Assembly: GCA_934636715.1 (NCBI GenBank)
Contig: CAKUBE010000011.1
Coordinates: 1-61,178 of the forward strand
Origin: an uncultured Arachnia sp.
Lineage (GTDB): Bacteria > Actinomycetota > Actinomycetes > Propionibacteriales > Propionibacteriaceae
DNA: 61,178 bases
Direction of reading: 5' to 3'
Positions 24,530 through 33,642 of the stretch are shown piece by piece. The notes under the pieces are model-generated. The model saw only the letters and a list, made by a program, of their open reading frames with translations, did no database searches and was not told where the DNA came from. Position 1 is the first letter of the stretch. Every line of letters begins with the position of its first letter. Made by a program: the position numbers and the translations under genes.

Positions 24530-26118
24530 CACCGGGTCCCCGCCCTCTCCCGCTCTTCTTCGTCGCGCTTGGCCTTGACGGCCGCGAACGACTCGATCGC
24601 CACCGGCACCAGGCGGCCCGACGACTCGCCCAACGGCGCGGAGAGGCTCGGGTCGTCGTCGAAGTTGACCGAGCAGGCCATCTCCTCGAGGTTGTGCGCC
24701 TGCTCGCGGTGCGCCTTCGGGATGACGTAGCGCTCGTTGTACTTCGCGATGGCCAGCAGCCGATACATCTGCTCCATGGCCCCGCCCGTCATGCCGACGG
24801 CGGTGGCCAGGTCCTCGTCGCGCTCGCGGCCGAGCGTGACGTCGCGCATGTACGAGCGCATCGCGGCCAGCTTCTGCAGCACCAGCCGCACCGGCTCGAC
24901 GTCGCCCGCCGTGAACAGCTCGGCGAGGTATTCCAGCGGGATGCGCAGCGCGTCGATGGCGCCGAACAGGTTGCCGCCGGCCTCCGCGTCGTGGCCCTGG
25001 GCCTGCAGGAGGTCGACGACCGGCGACAGCGGCGGGATGTACCAGACCATCGGCATGGTGCGGTACTCCGGATGCAGCGGCAGCGCCACCTTGAAGTGCT
25101 TGATCAGCGCGTACACGGGCGACTTCGCCGCGGCGTCCAGCCAGTCGGCGGGGATGCCGTTGGCCTTGGCGTCGGCGATGACCTGCGGGTCCGTCGGATC
25201 GAGCATCAGGTCGAGCTGGGCCTCGTAGAGGTCCTTGTCGTCGGCCATCGCGGCCTGGGTCACCTTGTCGGGGTCGTAGAGGATGACGCCGATGTAGCGG
25301 AGCCGGCCGACGCACGTCTCGGAGCACACCGTCGGGATGCCCACCTCGAGGCGCGGGTAGCAGAAGTGGCACTTCTCGGCCTTGCCCGTGCGGTGGTTGA
25401 AGTAGATCTTCTTGTAGGGGCAGCCGGTGATGCACTGGCGCCAGCCGCGGCACTTGTCCTGGTCGACCAGCACGATGCCGTCCTCGGAGCGCTTGTAGAT
25501 CGCGCCCGAGGGGCACGACGCCATGCACGACGGGTTAAGGCAGTGCTCGCAGATGCGCGGCACGAAGAACATGAAGCTCTTCTCGTACTCCAGCTTGATC
25601 TGCTGGTTGGCCTCCTCGCGCAGCTTCTTGAGGATGGGGTCGCCCTCCTCGGTGGCCGCGACGCCGCCCAGCGAGTCGTCCCAGTTGGCCGAGGCGCTGA
25701 TCGCCATGTCCTTGCCCGTCACCAGCGACTTCGGCCGGGCGACCGGGAAGTCGTCGCCGAGCGGCGCGGTGATCAGGTTCTCGTAGTCGTAGGTCCAGGG
25801 CTCGTAGTAGTCGTCCATGCCGGGCTGCACCGGGGACGCGAAGATCGAGAGGAGCTTCTTGAACCGGCCGCCGGAGCGCAGCTTCAACCGCCCGCTCTTC
25901 GTGCGGACCCAGCCGCCCTGCCACTTCTCCTGATCCTCGTAGGAGCGCGGGTAGCCCTGGCCGGGGCGGGTCTCGACGTTGTTGAACCAGACGTACTCGG
26001 TGCCGGCGCGGTTGGTCCACGCCTGCTTGCACGTCACCGAGCACGTGTGGCACCCGATGCACTTGTCCAGGTTCATCACCATGGCCACCTGGGCCATGAC
26101 GCGACGCTGCTTCGCCAT
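24529..26118 (-). CDS. narH: respiratory nitrate reductase beta subunit NarH
   Basis: NarH (529 residues) carries electrons from NarI to NarG through four clusters. The cysteine sets appear in order: CIGCHTCSVTC, CEHCLNPSCMASCP, CRGWRQCITGCP and CHFCYPRL with a later CSETC. The tryptophan in place of the second cysteine of the third set is normal for NarH and gives the [3Fe-4S] cluster. ATG 26118 overlaps the narG stop by one base. Length matches the family. Confidence 0.96.
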   Translation of the reverse strand: MAKQRRVMAQVAMVMNLDKCIGCHTCSVTCKQAWTNRAGTEYVWFNNVETRPGQGYPRSYEDQEKWQGGWVRTKSGRLKLRSGGRFKKLLSIFASPVQPGMDDYYEPWTYDYENLITAPLGDDFPVARPKSLVTGKDMAISASANWDDSLGGVAATEEGDPILKKLREEANQQIKLEYEKSFMFFVPRICEHCLNPSCMASCPSGAIYKRSEDGIVLVDQDKCRGWRQCITGCPYKKIYFNHRTGKAEKCHFCYPRLEVGIPTVCSETCVGRLRYIGVILYDPDKVTQAAMADDKDLYEAQLDLMLDPTDPQVIADAKANGIPADWLDAAAKSPVYALIKHFKVALPLHPEYRTMPMVWYIPPLSPVVDLLQAQGHDAEAGGNLFGAIDALRIPLEYLAELFTAGDVEPVRLVLQKLAAMRSYMRDVTLGRERDEDLATAVGMTGGAMEQMYRLLAIAKYNERYVIPKAHREQAHNLEEMACSVNFDDDPSLSAPLGESSGRLVPVAIESFAAVKAKRDEEERERAGTR

Positions 26119-29100
26119 CAGTACTGCACCTCCTGGGAGCGACGGCGCACCGTCGAGACGATGTCCCGCTGCACGCCGGTGGGGCCGATGTAGTTGAAGG
26201 CGTACGCCTGGTGCGCGTAGCCGCCGATCAGGTGGGTGGGCTTGATCAGGATGCGGGTCACCGAGTTGTGGATGCCGCCGCGCTTGCCCGTCGCCTCCGA
26301 CTTCGGGACGTCGATGGTGCGCTCCTGCGCGTGCTGCACGAAGCAGATGCCGTCGGGCAGCTTCGACGAGACGACGGCGCGCGCCACGAAGACGCCGTTG
26401 GCGTTGGTCAGCTCGATCCAGTCGTTGTCCGCCACCCCGATCGACGCGGCGTCGGCGACGCTCAGCCACGCCTGGGGCCCGCCGCGGCCGAGCGAGAGCA
26501 TGTACAGGTTGTCCTGGTACTCGGAGTGGATGGACCACTTGTTGTGCACCGTCAGGTAGCGCAGCGTGATCGCCTTCGCCCCCGTCGGGCCGAGTTCGGG
26601 CTCCCCGTAGGCCTTGCTCATGTCGAGCGGCGGGCGGAACGTCGGGAGCTGCTCGCCGGCGTCGATCATCCAGTCGTGGTCCAGGAAGAAGTGCATCCTG
26701 CCCGAGAGGGTGTGCCACGGCTTCAGCCGCTCGGTGTTGATGGTGAACGCCGCGTAGCGCCGGCCTCCCGTCTCCGAGCCGGACCACTCCGGCGAGGTGA
26801 TGACGGCCTGCGGCGCCTGCTGCGTCTGGACGAAGGTGATCAGCTTCTCCTCCGAGCCCTCCGCGAAGTCGGCCAGCGTGCGGCCGGTCTTCTTCTCGAG
26901 GTCGTGGAAGCCCTGCGTGGCCAGCTCTCCGTTGGTGGTGCCGGAGAACGTCAGGATGGCCTCGGCGACGCGCTGATCGGTGTTGATCGCCGGGCGCCCG
27001 GCCGCCGCTCCGCTCGGGTAGACGCCGTGCAGCTTGGCGAGCCGATCCACCTGATGCGACACGTCGTAGGTGATGTTCTTGACGGTGAAGCCGAGCTTCT
27101 CCGCCAGCGGGCCGACGGTGGCGAGCTTGTCCGCGACGGCCGTGTAGTCGCGCTCGACGACGGCCAGCACCGGCATGTTCTGCCCGGGAACGCCGGGAAT
27201 GTCGGTGCCCTTCCAGTCGCGGACCACCCCACCGGGCTGCTTGATCTGGCCGGGGGTGTCGTGCTGCAGCGCGACCGCGACCAGGTCCTTGCGGGTGTCG
27301 AGGCGGCCCTTCGCCATCTGCGAGAACGTGTGAGCCAGCTCCGTGAACACCTCGAAGTCGGTCTTCGCCTCCCACGGCGGGTCGATGGCGGGCGAGAACG
27401 AGTGCACGTAGGGGTGCATGTCGGTGCTCGACAGGTCGTGCTTCTCGTACCAGGTGGCCGCCGGGAACACGATGTCGGACAGCAGCGTCGAGCTGGTCAT
27501 GCGGAAGTCCGCGGTCATCAGCAGGTCGAGCTTGCCCTCGGGCGCCTCGTCGTGCCATTTCACGTGCTCGGGCCTGCCGTCGGCGGCGTGGTTGTTCGGC
27601 ATCAGGTTGTTGTGCGTGCCGAGCAGGTGCTTCAGGAAGTACTCGTTGCCCTTCGCCGAGGAGCCGAACAGGTTCGAGCGCCACAGGATCATGGTGCGCG
27701 GCCAGTTCTCCGGCGCGTCGATATCCTCCATCGAGCTCTTCAGCTCGCCGCTCTTCAGCTGGGCCGCGACGTAGGCCTGCACCGTCTCCGCCTCGCCGCG
27801 GTCGACGGCGGCCTGCGCCTCGTCTGCCAGGTCGAGCGGGTTGCGGTCGAACTGCGGATAGAACGGCATCCAGCCCAGCCGCGTCGACTGGGCGAGCGCG
27901 TCGACGGTGTGCATGCCGTCGAGCGCACCCGTGGACAGCGGCGACTTGATCCGGTCCGCGGAGTAGCCGTCGGTGCGCCACTGGTCCGTGTGCATGTACC
28001 AGTAGGCGGTGCCGATCATGGTGCGCGGCGGGCGCTGCCAGTCCATGGCGTTGGCGACGTTGAACCAGCCCGTCATCGGGCGGCACTTCTCCTGGCCGAC
28101 GTAGTGGGCCCAGCCGCCGCCGTTCTTGCCGATGCAGCCGGTCATCATCAGCAGCGCGATGATGGCGCGGTAGGTGACGTCGGCGTGGAACCAGTGGCAG
28201 ATGCCCGCGCCGATGATGATCATCGTGCGGCCCTTCGACTCGTCCGAGTTCTGCGCGAACTGGCGGGCCGTGCGGATGCAGGCCTCGGCGGGCACCGAGG
28301 TGATCTCGGCCTGCCAGGCGGGGGTGTAGGCGGCGTCGACGTCGTCGAAGTCCTTCGCCCACTCGCCGGGAAGGCCGGGGCGGCCGACGTTGTACTGCGC
28401 GAGCATCAGGTCGAAGACGGTGGTGACCAGCTTGTCGCCGAGGCGCCGGGCCGGCACGCCGCGGCGCACGATCGACCCCTCGCCGCGCGGGTCCTCGAAG
28501 CACGGCAGCGCGACCTCGACGCCCTCGGCGCCCTCGTCGTCGATGAAGGAGAGCGTGGGCTGGATGTCGCCGAGATCGAGGTTCCAGTAGCCGGCGCCGT
28601 CCTCGGAGTAGCGGAAGCCCATCGAGCCGTTCGGGACGGCCGTCGATCCCGTCGCCTTGTCCCACATCACGGTCTTGAACGCGGCGTCGCTGAGGCTCGC
28701 GTACTCGGGGAGGTCGGCGGCCGTGATGAACTTGCCCGCCGTGAGGCCGTGGCCCTCGGGGTGCTCGACGAGCGTGATCAGCATGCCGAGGTCGGTGTAC
28801 TGCTTGACGTACCCGTCGAAGTACTCGACCTGCTTGTCTACGAAGTTCTCCTTGAGGATCACGTGCCCCATGGCCATGGCGAGCGCGGCGTCGGTTCCGG
28901 CCTGCGCCGGCAGCCACTCGTCGGCGAACTTGACGTTGTCCGCGTAGTCGGGGCTGACGGTGACCACCTTCGTGCCGCGGTAGCGCACCTCGGCCATCCA
29001 GTGGGCGTCGGGCGTGCGGGTGACGGGGACGTTGGAGCCCCACATCATCAGGTAGGAGGCGTCCCACCAGTCGCCCGACTCCGGGACATCCGTCTGGTCG

Positions 29101-29828
29101 CCGAAGACCTGCGGGCTGGCGACGGGGAGGTCCGCGTACCAGTCGTAGAAGCTGGTCATCGCGCCGCCGAGCAGGTGCGTGAAGCGGGTGCCGATGGCGT
29201 GGCTGACCATGCTCATGGCCGGGATCGGCGAGAAGGAGACGATCCGGTCCGGGCCGTAGTGCTTGATCGTGTTGACGTAGGAGGCCGAGGCGATCTCGAG
29301 CGCCTCCTGCCAGCTGATCCGCACCAGCCCGCCCTTGCCGCGGGCCTGCTGGTAGCGGCGGCGCTTCTCCGGGTCGGTCGAGACCTCGTGGAACGCGGCG
29401 ACCGGGTCGCCCAGGCGCTTCTTGGCCTCGCGGTACATCTCCATGAGGACGCCGCGGCCGTACGGGTAGCGCACCCGGGTCGGCGAGTAGGTGTACCAGG
29501 AGAAGGCGGCGCCGCGGGGACAGCCGCGGGGCTCGTACTCGGGGCGGTCCGGGCCGGTAGACGGGTAGTCCGTCTGCTGCGACTCCCACGTGATGATGCC
29601 GTCCTTGACGTACACCTTCCAGGAGCACGAGCCGGTGCAGTTGACGCCGTGCGTGGAGCGGACGACCTTGTCGTGGCTCCAGCGGTCGCGGTAGAACACG
29701 TCCCCCGCGCGACCGCCCTTGCGGAAGACGGCTCGGCCGTCCGCGGTCTCGTCCCAATCGGTGAAGAAGCGGCCAAGCTTCAGGAGCGCGTCCGATGCCG
29801 GGCCGTCGAGTCGAGCAGTCTGGTCCAT
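26118..29828 (-). CDS. narG: respiratory nitrate reductase alpha subunit NarG
   Basis: NarG (1236 residues) reduces nitrate to nitrite at a bis-MGD molybdenum centre. The FS0 cluster motif is THGVNCTGSCSW with a later Cys in RGCPRGA, the first ligand being a His as in NarG. The molybdenum ligand Asp lies in SFYDWYADLP, followed by the typical DQTDVPESGDWWDASY and GSNVPVTRTPDAHW. There is no Tat signal, so this is the cytoplasm-facing type. ATG 29828 is chosen because it fits actinobacterial NarG N-termini; ATG 29879 would add 17 unusual residues. It heads the narGHJI operon. Confidence 0.96.
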   Translation of the reverse strand: MDQTARLDGPASDALLKLGRFFTDWDETADGRAVFRKGGRAGDVFYRDRWSHDKVVRSTHGVNCTGSCSWKVYVKDGIITWESQQTDYPSTGPDRPEYEPRGCPRGAAFSWYTYSPTRVRYPYGRGVLMEMYREAKKRLGDPVAAFHEVSTDPEKRRRYQQARGKGGLVRISWQEALEIASASYVNTIKHYGPDRIVSFSPIPAMSMVSHAIGTRFTHLLGGAMTSFYDWYADLPVASPQVFGDQTDVPESGDWWDASYLMMWGSNVPVTRTPDAHWMAEVRYRGTKVVTVSPDYADNVKFADEWLPAQAGTDAALAMAMGHVILKENFVDKQVEYFDGYVKQYTDLGMLITLVEHPEGHGLTAGKFITAADLPEYASLSDAAFKTVMWDKATGSTAVPNGSMGFRYSEDGAGYWNLDLGDIQPTLSFIDDEGAEGVEVALPCFEDPRGEGSIVRRGVPARRLGDKLVTTVFDLMLAQYNVGRPGLPGEWAKDFDDVDAAYTPAWQAEITSVPAEACIRTARQFAQNSDESKGRTMIIIGAGICHWFHADVTYRAIIALLMMTGCIGKNGGGWAHYVGQEKCRPMTGWFNVANAMDWQRPPRTMIGTAYWYMHTDQWRTDGYSADRIKSPLSTGALDGMHTVDALAQSTRLGWMPFYPQFDRNPLDLADEAQAAVDRGEAETVQAYVAAQLKSGELKSSMEDIDAPENWPRTMILWRSNLFGSSAKGNEYFLKHLLGTHNNLMPNNHAADGRPEHVKWHDEAPEGKLDLLMTADFRMTSSTLLSDIVFPAATWYEKHDLSSTDMHPYVHSFSPAIDPPWEAKTDFEVFTELAHTFSQMAKGRLDTRKDLVAVALQHDTPGQIKQPGGVVRDWKGTDIPGVPGQNMPVLAVVERDYTAVADKLATVGPLAEKLGFTVKNITYDVSHQVDRLAKLHGVYPSGAAAGRPAINTDQRVAEAILTFSGTTNGELATQGFHDLEKKTGRTLADFAEGSEEKLITFVQTQQAPQAVITSPEWSGSETGGRRYAAFTINTERLKPWHTLSGRMHFFLDHDWMIDAGEQLPTFRPPLDMSKAYGEPELGPTGAKAITLRYLTVHNKWSIHSEYQDNLYMLSLGRGGPQAWLSVADAASIGVADNDWIELTNANGVFVARAVVSSKLPDGICFVQHAQERTIDVPKSEATGKRGGIHNSVTRILIKPTHLIGGYAHQAYAFNYIGPTGVQRDIVSTVRRRSQEVQY

Positions 29829-30087
29829 GGTTGACAGCCTTGCATAGATCCTTCGTATAAAAGGCGGAAAACGGGCCATCTACGACAACCCGTCGGAGTT
29901 ATTTTCTGACAATCCTCAGTTGCGGTGCTATTTCGCATTCATTCCCGCAGAATCGGACTCTTTGTGCGACATATTTTCGCAACTTCGGTAGGTCTTAAAT
30001 CGCTTCCGGGCCTCTGAAACGGGGTGCGGCGACAGGTGCGCGGGCGCGACGCGCGCGCACTCCCAGGGATCGCTCCCGAAAAGATCC
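29829..30087. promoter_or_regulatory. AT-rich divergent control region of narG and the ROK gene
   Basis: This gene-free stretch is unusually AT-rich between 29840 and 30000 for this genome and must hold the nar promoter, but no convincing -35/-10 pair is seen. Two structures stand out: TGCGA (29965-29969) and TCGCA (29977-29981) around an AT-rich 7-base spacer, and a GC-rich hairpin GTGCGCG/CGCGCAC (30036-30042 with 30054-30060). The first has the geometry of a dimer-binding site but does not match the FNR consensus. Confidence 0.4.
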
Positions 30088-30116
30088 TTGACAGCATCGA
30101 CGGGCGATGCTGAACT
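30088..30116 (+). promoter_or_regulatory. promoter of the ROK regulator gene
   Basis: TTGACA (30088-30093), a perfect -35, is followed after 17 bases by TGAACT (30111-30116). Transcription should begin near 30123, so the start codon must lie further downstream. Confidence 0.5.
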
Positions 30117-30123
30117 AGGCCCC

Positions 30124-30148
30124 AGTTACGAAAGTGAGTTGCGTAACT
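30124..30148. promoter_or_regulatory. palindromic operator at the ROK promoter
   Basis: AGTTACG (30124-30130) and CGTAACT (30142-30148) form a perfect 7-bp inverted repeat with an 11-base spacer. It sits just at the predicted start of transcription, the expected place for autorepression by the ROK protein. Confidence 0.55.
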
Positions 30149-30177
30149 ACCGCGAAGAGGCGAAGGCGAGTCGTACA

Positions 30178-31386
30178 TTGACCGGGAGTCGAACCCACGC
30201 GAACCAGCGTGTGGCGATGCGGCGCAGCAACAGCGCGGCCTGCATCGACGTCCTCCGCGAGCGCTCCTCCTGCACGGTCACCTACCTCGCGGCCCGCACC
30301 GGCCTCTCCCGCCCGACGGTGGAGTCCATCCTCACCGAACTCACCGAGTACGGCCTGGTCATCGGCGACGCCGTCGAGGAGCACGGCATCGGACGGCCCG
30401 CGCGCACCTACCTCTTCAACGCCGACGCCGCCTACGTAGCGAGCGTCGACGTCGGCCTGCACCAGACCACGGGGATGCTCGCCGACCTGAAGGGCCACAT
30501 CCTCGAGACCATCCGGCTGGAGATGCCCCCGGAGATCGACGCGATCGCGCGCGCGGCCTCGGTCCGAGGGCTGTTGCGCGCGCTGCTGGAGTCGACCGAC
30601 GTGCCCGCCGCCCTCCTCCACACCGCCGTCGTCGCGGTGCCCGGCATCGTCGACCCCCAGGGCCGCATGGTGCTCTCCAACCCCATCCCCGACTGGACGG
30701 GCGCCAACCTCGCCGCCCGGTTCAAGGAGGGGCTCCCGACGCATGTCATCGTCGAGAACGACGTCAACATGGCCGCGTTGGCCGAGCATCGGCTGGGAGC
30801 CGGCCGGTTCGCCGACGACCTCCTCCTCGTGCACGTCGGCCACCGCGTGAACGCCGGGATGATCCTGGGCGGCGCCCTCCGGCGCGGCCACAACTACTCG
30901 GCAGGTGAGATCGCCGACGTCATCAACCCGCGGGACGCGGACACGACGCCGCTCGCGACGGTGGTCGCCAGCGAGGTCGTGCAGGCGGCGGCGCGCGGCG
31001 ACGCGGAGGCGGTCGCCTCGCTCCGCGAGTTCGCGACGCGCGTGTCGACGACGTTCGCGCTGGTGAGCGCGGCGATCGATCCGCAGCTCATCGTGGTCGG
31101 CGGCGGCCTCTCGGGGGCCGGTGAGACCCTCGTCGGCCCCATCCGCGAGGCGATCCGCGCGCTGGTCCACGGCCGCGGCATTCCGGAGATCGTGGTCTCG
31201 CAGCTGGGGAGCGACGGCGTCGTCCTCGGCGGCCTCGCGCGCGCACTGCAGGCCGTGAACGCCGACCTGTACCACGCCCCTGACCTCGGCATTCCCACCC
31301 TCAAAGCCCCCGCCCGCGCCACGACGGCGCCGGCGGACGGAGCGTCGCACCCCGCGACGTCCTCCACATCCATCATCAATCCGTAA
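30178..31386 (+). CDS. ROK-family transcriptional regulator
   Basis: This protein (402 residues from TTG 30178) has an N-terminal winged helix (TYLAARTGLSRPTVESILTEL) and a ROK sugar-kinase-like domain with VDVGLHQT, VAVPGIVDPQG, ENDVNMAALAEH and VVGGGLSGAG. The usual zinc-binding CxCGxxGC stretch is missing; in its place is a short region after HNYSAGEIADV, so the kinase is unlikely to be active. It probably represses the sugar importer that begins 11 bases downstream, and itself. The start is uncertain: the promoter lies at 30088-30116, so the open frame from TTG 30088 cannot be right; GTG 30211 and ATG 30217 are alternatives. Confidence 0.85.
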   Translation: MTGSRTHANQRVAMRRSNSAACIDVLRERSSCTVTYLAARTGLSRPTVESILTELTEYGLVIGDAVEEHGIGRPARTYLFNADAAYVASVDVGLHQTTGMLADLKGHILETIRLEMPPEIDAIARAASVRGLLRALLESTDVPAALLHTAVVAVPGIVDPQGRMVLSNPIPDWTGANLAARFKEGLPTHVIVENDVNMAALAEHRLGAGRFADDLLLVHVGHRVNAGMILGGALRRGHNYSAGEIADVINPRDADTTPLATVVASEVVQAAARGDAEAVASLREFATRVSTTFALVSAAIDPQLIVVGGGLSGAGETLVGPIREAIRALVHGRGIPEIVVSQLGSDGVVLGGLARALQAVNADLYHAPDLGIPTLKAPARATTAPADGASHPATSSTSIINP

Positions 31387-31397
31387 GGAGATCATCG

Positions 31398-32687
31398 ATG
31401 AAGCGTGCCAAGAAGCTGCTTGCCGCGGCCCTCTTCGCGCCGTTGGCGCTGGCAGCGTGCTCGCCGAGCAGCAACAACGCCAACGAGACGCCGGAGCCCG
31501 CAACCAGCGAGCTCACGGCGGAGATCAGCTACGCGTTCTGGGACGAGAACCAGCGCCCCGCCATCGAACAGAACATCGCGGACTTCAACAAGCAGTACCC
31601 CAACATCAAGGTGACGCCCAACGTCACCCCGTGGGCTCAGTACTGGACGAAGCTGCAGACGCAGGCGGAGAGCAACTCGCTGCCCGACGTGTTCTGGATG
31701 AACGGCCCGAACGTCACCCTCTACGCCTCCAACAACATGCTGGAGCCCATCGACGCGATGGTCTCCGCCCAGCAGGTCGATCCGGCGAACTACCCGGAGT
31801 CGCTCAACAACCTGTACACCGTCGACGGGAAGCAGTACGGCGTCCCGAAGGACTTCGACACCATCGGGCTCTGGTACAACAAGGCCATCTTCGAGAAGGC
31901 GGGCGTCGACCTGCCCACCGCCGACTGGACGTGGGACGACTTCCACACCGCGGCCAAGACCATCAGCGACAAGCTGAAGGGCGAGGGCATCTACGGCGTC
32001 TCGACCGGCCTCGCGGGCGGCCAGGAGGGCTACTACAACACCATCTTCCAGGCCGGCGGCAGCATCATCTCCGAGGACAAGAAGGCGTCGGGCTACGACA
32101 CCCCCGAGGCCGCCGAGGGTCTGCAGTTCTGGGCGGACCTCATCGCCGACGGCTCCTCGCCGACGTTGCAGCAGCTGAGCGACACGGAGGCCTCCGTCTG
32201 GTTCTCCTCCGGCAAGTCCGCCATGATCTGGACCGGCACCTGGTCCGTCTCCCTCTTCAAGGAGTCCGAGGTCAAGGCCGACATCGACGTGACCGACCTG
32301 CCCCAGGGCAAGCAGCGCGCCACCGTCATCCACGGCCTCGCCAACGTCGTGGCCGCGAACTCGAAGAACAAGGCGGCCGCCCAGGCGCTCGCCGCCTACA
32401 TGGGCTCCGAGGAGGCTCAGCTGACCCAGGCCAAGATGGGCGCCGCGAACCCCGCGTTCCTCGGCACCAACGGCGCCTTCGTCGAGTCTGTTCCCGAGTG
32501 GAACCTGCAGTCGTTCATCGACTCGGCCGAGAACTACGCCGTGCCGTACCCGGTCTCCAAGGACACCCAGCGCTGGAACGAGCAGGAGACGGCGCTGCTG
32601 CCCGCGGCCTTCTCCGGCGAGCGCCCGGTCGCCGAGGTCGCCAAGGAACTGGCTGCCAAGATGAACGAGATCCTGGCGGCGGAGTAG
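31398..32687 (+). CDS. sugar ABC transporter substrate-binding lipoprotein
   Basis: This 429-residue extracellular solute-binding protein belongs to the MalE-like family 1. The lipobox LAAC puts the lipidated Cys at residue 21, followed by a Ser/Asn/Thr/Pro linker. The mature protein contains ISYAFWDENQRPAIE, DVFWMNGPN and YGVPKDFDTIGLWYNK, typical of binding proteins for oligosaccharides, glycerol phosphates or sugar alcohols. AAGGAG lies 8 bases before ATG. It opens the importer operon under the ROK regulator. The ligand is unknown. Confidence 0.93.
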   Translation: MKRAKKLLAAALFAPLALAACSPSSNNANETPEPATSELTAEISYAFWDENQRPAIEQNIADFNKQYPNIKVTPNVTPWAQYWTKLQTQAESNSLPDVFWMNGPNVTLYASNNMLEPIDAMVSAQQVDPANYPESLNNLYTVDGKQYGVPKDFDTIGLWYNKAIFEKAGVDLPTADWTWDDFHTAAKTISDKLKGEGIYGVSTGLAGGQEGYYNTIFQAGGSIISEDKKASGYDTPEAAEGLQFWADLIADGSSPTLQQLSDTEASVWFSSGKSAMIWTGTWSVSLFKESEVKADIDVTDLPQGKQRATVIHGLANVVAANSKNKAAAQALAAYMGSEEAQLTQAKMGAANPAFLGTNGAFVESVPEWNLQSFIDSAENYAVPYPVSKDTQRWNEQETALLPAAFSGERPVAEVAKELAAKMNEILAAE

Positions 32688-32691
32688 ACGC

Positions 32692-33642
32692 ATGTCTGCC
32701 GTCAAGGATGCGGGTGCCCCTTCGGGGGCACCCGCCCCACCCGCCCGCACACGCTCGTCCGCGGACAACCGCGACGCGAAGTGGGCCTGGTGGTTCGTGA
32801 TTCCCAGCCTGGCCGGAATCCTGCTCTTCTACATCTGGCCGATCTTCAAGACGGGGTACTACTCGTTCACCAAGTGGGGCGCGTTCGGCAACTCGATCAC
32901 CTGGGTGGGAACCGACAACTACGCGCGGCTCTTCAAGGACCCGTACCTCCTCACATCGATCCTGAACACCCTGATCTACACGGCCATCGTGCTGTGCGCG
33001 ATCCCGATCGCGGTGGTGTTCGCCAGCCTGATCAACCGTCCGGGCCTGAAGTTCGCGACGCTGTATCGCGTGGCCTTCTTCATGCCCTACGTCGCGATGC
33101 CTACGGCCATCGCCCTGGTGTGGCGCATGATCTACAACGGCGACTTCGGCGTGCTGAACTACCTCCTCTCGTTCTTCGGGATCCAAGGCCCCGCCTGGAC
33201 CTCGACGAAGGGGTTCGCGATCGTCGCCGTCGGCGTGCTCGGCCTCTGGGCGTCGCTGGGGTTCATCATGATCGTGCTCTCCGCGGGCCTGAAGTCCATC
33301 CCGCCGGAGCTGTACGAGGCGGCGTCGCTGGACGGCGCCTCCCCCACGAAGCAGTTCTGGCACATCACCGTCCCGCTGCTGACCCCCAGCATCTTCTTCA
33401 TCACCGTGATCACGGTCATCAACGGCTTCCAGCTGTTCGACATGCTGTTCGCCTTGATGGGCGGGAAGCAGAACCCGGCGATGAACGACTCCCAGTCGCT
33501 GGTCTACCTGTTCTACAACAACGCCTTCATCCTCAACGACAAGGGCTACGCCGCCGCGATCGCCATGCTGATCCTGGTTCTCGTCGGCGCCGTGACCGTG
33601 TTCCAGTTCCGGATGCAGAAGAAGTGGGTGAACTATGAGTAA
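32692..33642 (+). CDS. sugar ABC transporter permease, MalF type
   Basis: This 316-residue membrane protein has six main hydrophobic helices after a hydrophilic, Pro/Ala-rich N-terminal tail. The cytoplasmic EAA loop reads YEAASLDGASPTKQFWHITVP, the ATPase docking site. It begins 4 bases after the binding protein stop and overlaps the second permease by 8 bases. Codons 7-14 contain a strong RNA hairpin that may reduce its expression relative to the binding protein. Confidence 0.93.
   Translation: MSAVKDAGAPSGAPAPPARTRSSADNRDAKWAWWFVIPSLAGILLFYIWPIFKTGYYSFTKWGAFGNSITWVGTDNYARLFKDPYLLTSILNTLIYTAIVLCAIPIAVVFASLINRPGLKFATLYRVAFFMPYVAMPTAIALVWRMIYNGDFGVLNYLLSFFGIQGPAWTSTKGFAIVAVGVLGLWASLGFIMIVLSAGLKSIPPELYEAASLDGASPTKQFWHITVPLLTPSIFFITVITVINGFQLFDMLFALMGGKQNPAMNDSQSLVYLFYNNAFILNDKGYAAAIAMLILVLVGAVTVFQFRMQKKWVNYE
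32712..32733 (+). promoter_or_regulatory. UUCG-tetraloop hairpin at the start of the permease gene
   Basis: GGGTGCCCC (32712-32720), loop TTCG and GGGGCACCC (32725-32733) give a perfect 9-bp stem closed by C(UUCG)G. It lies 20 bases into the permease coding sequence and is likely to protect the 3' end of the binding-protein message or slow translation of the permease. Confidence 0.55.

Noticed and set aside
26211..29834. Very long open frame antisense to narG
   Set aside because: It has only low-complexity Arg/Val/Gly-rich translation and no domain. It mirrors the codon bias of narG, which is certain. The same holds for the antisense frame at 13795-16305 over dmsA.
30182..30196. tRNA T-arm-like string on the minus strand (GGGTTCGACTCCC)
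   Set aside because: Only three stem pairs form, and no acceptor, D or anticodon arm lies in the right place. It is inside the regulator coding region.
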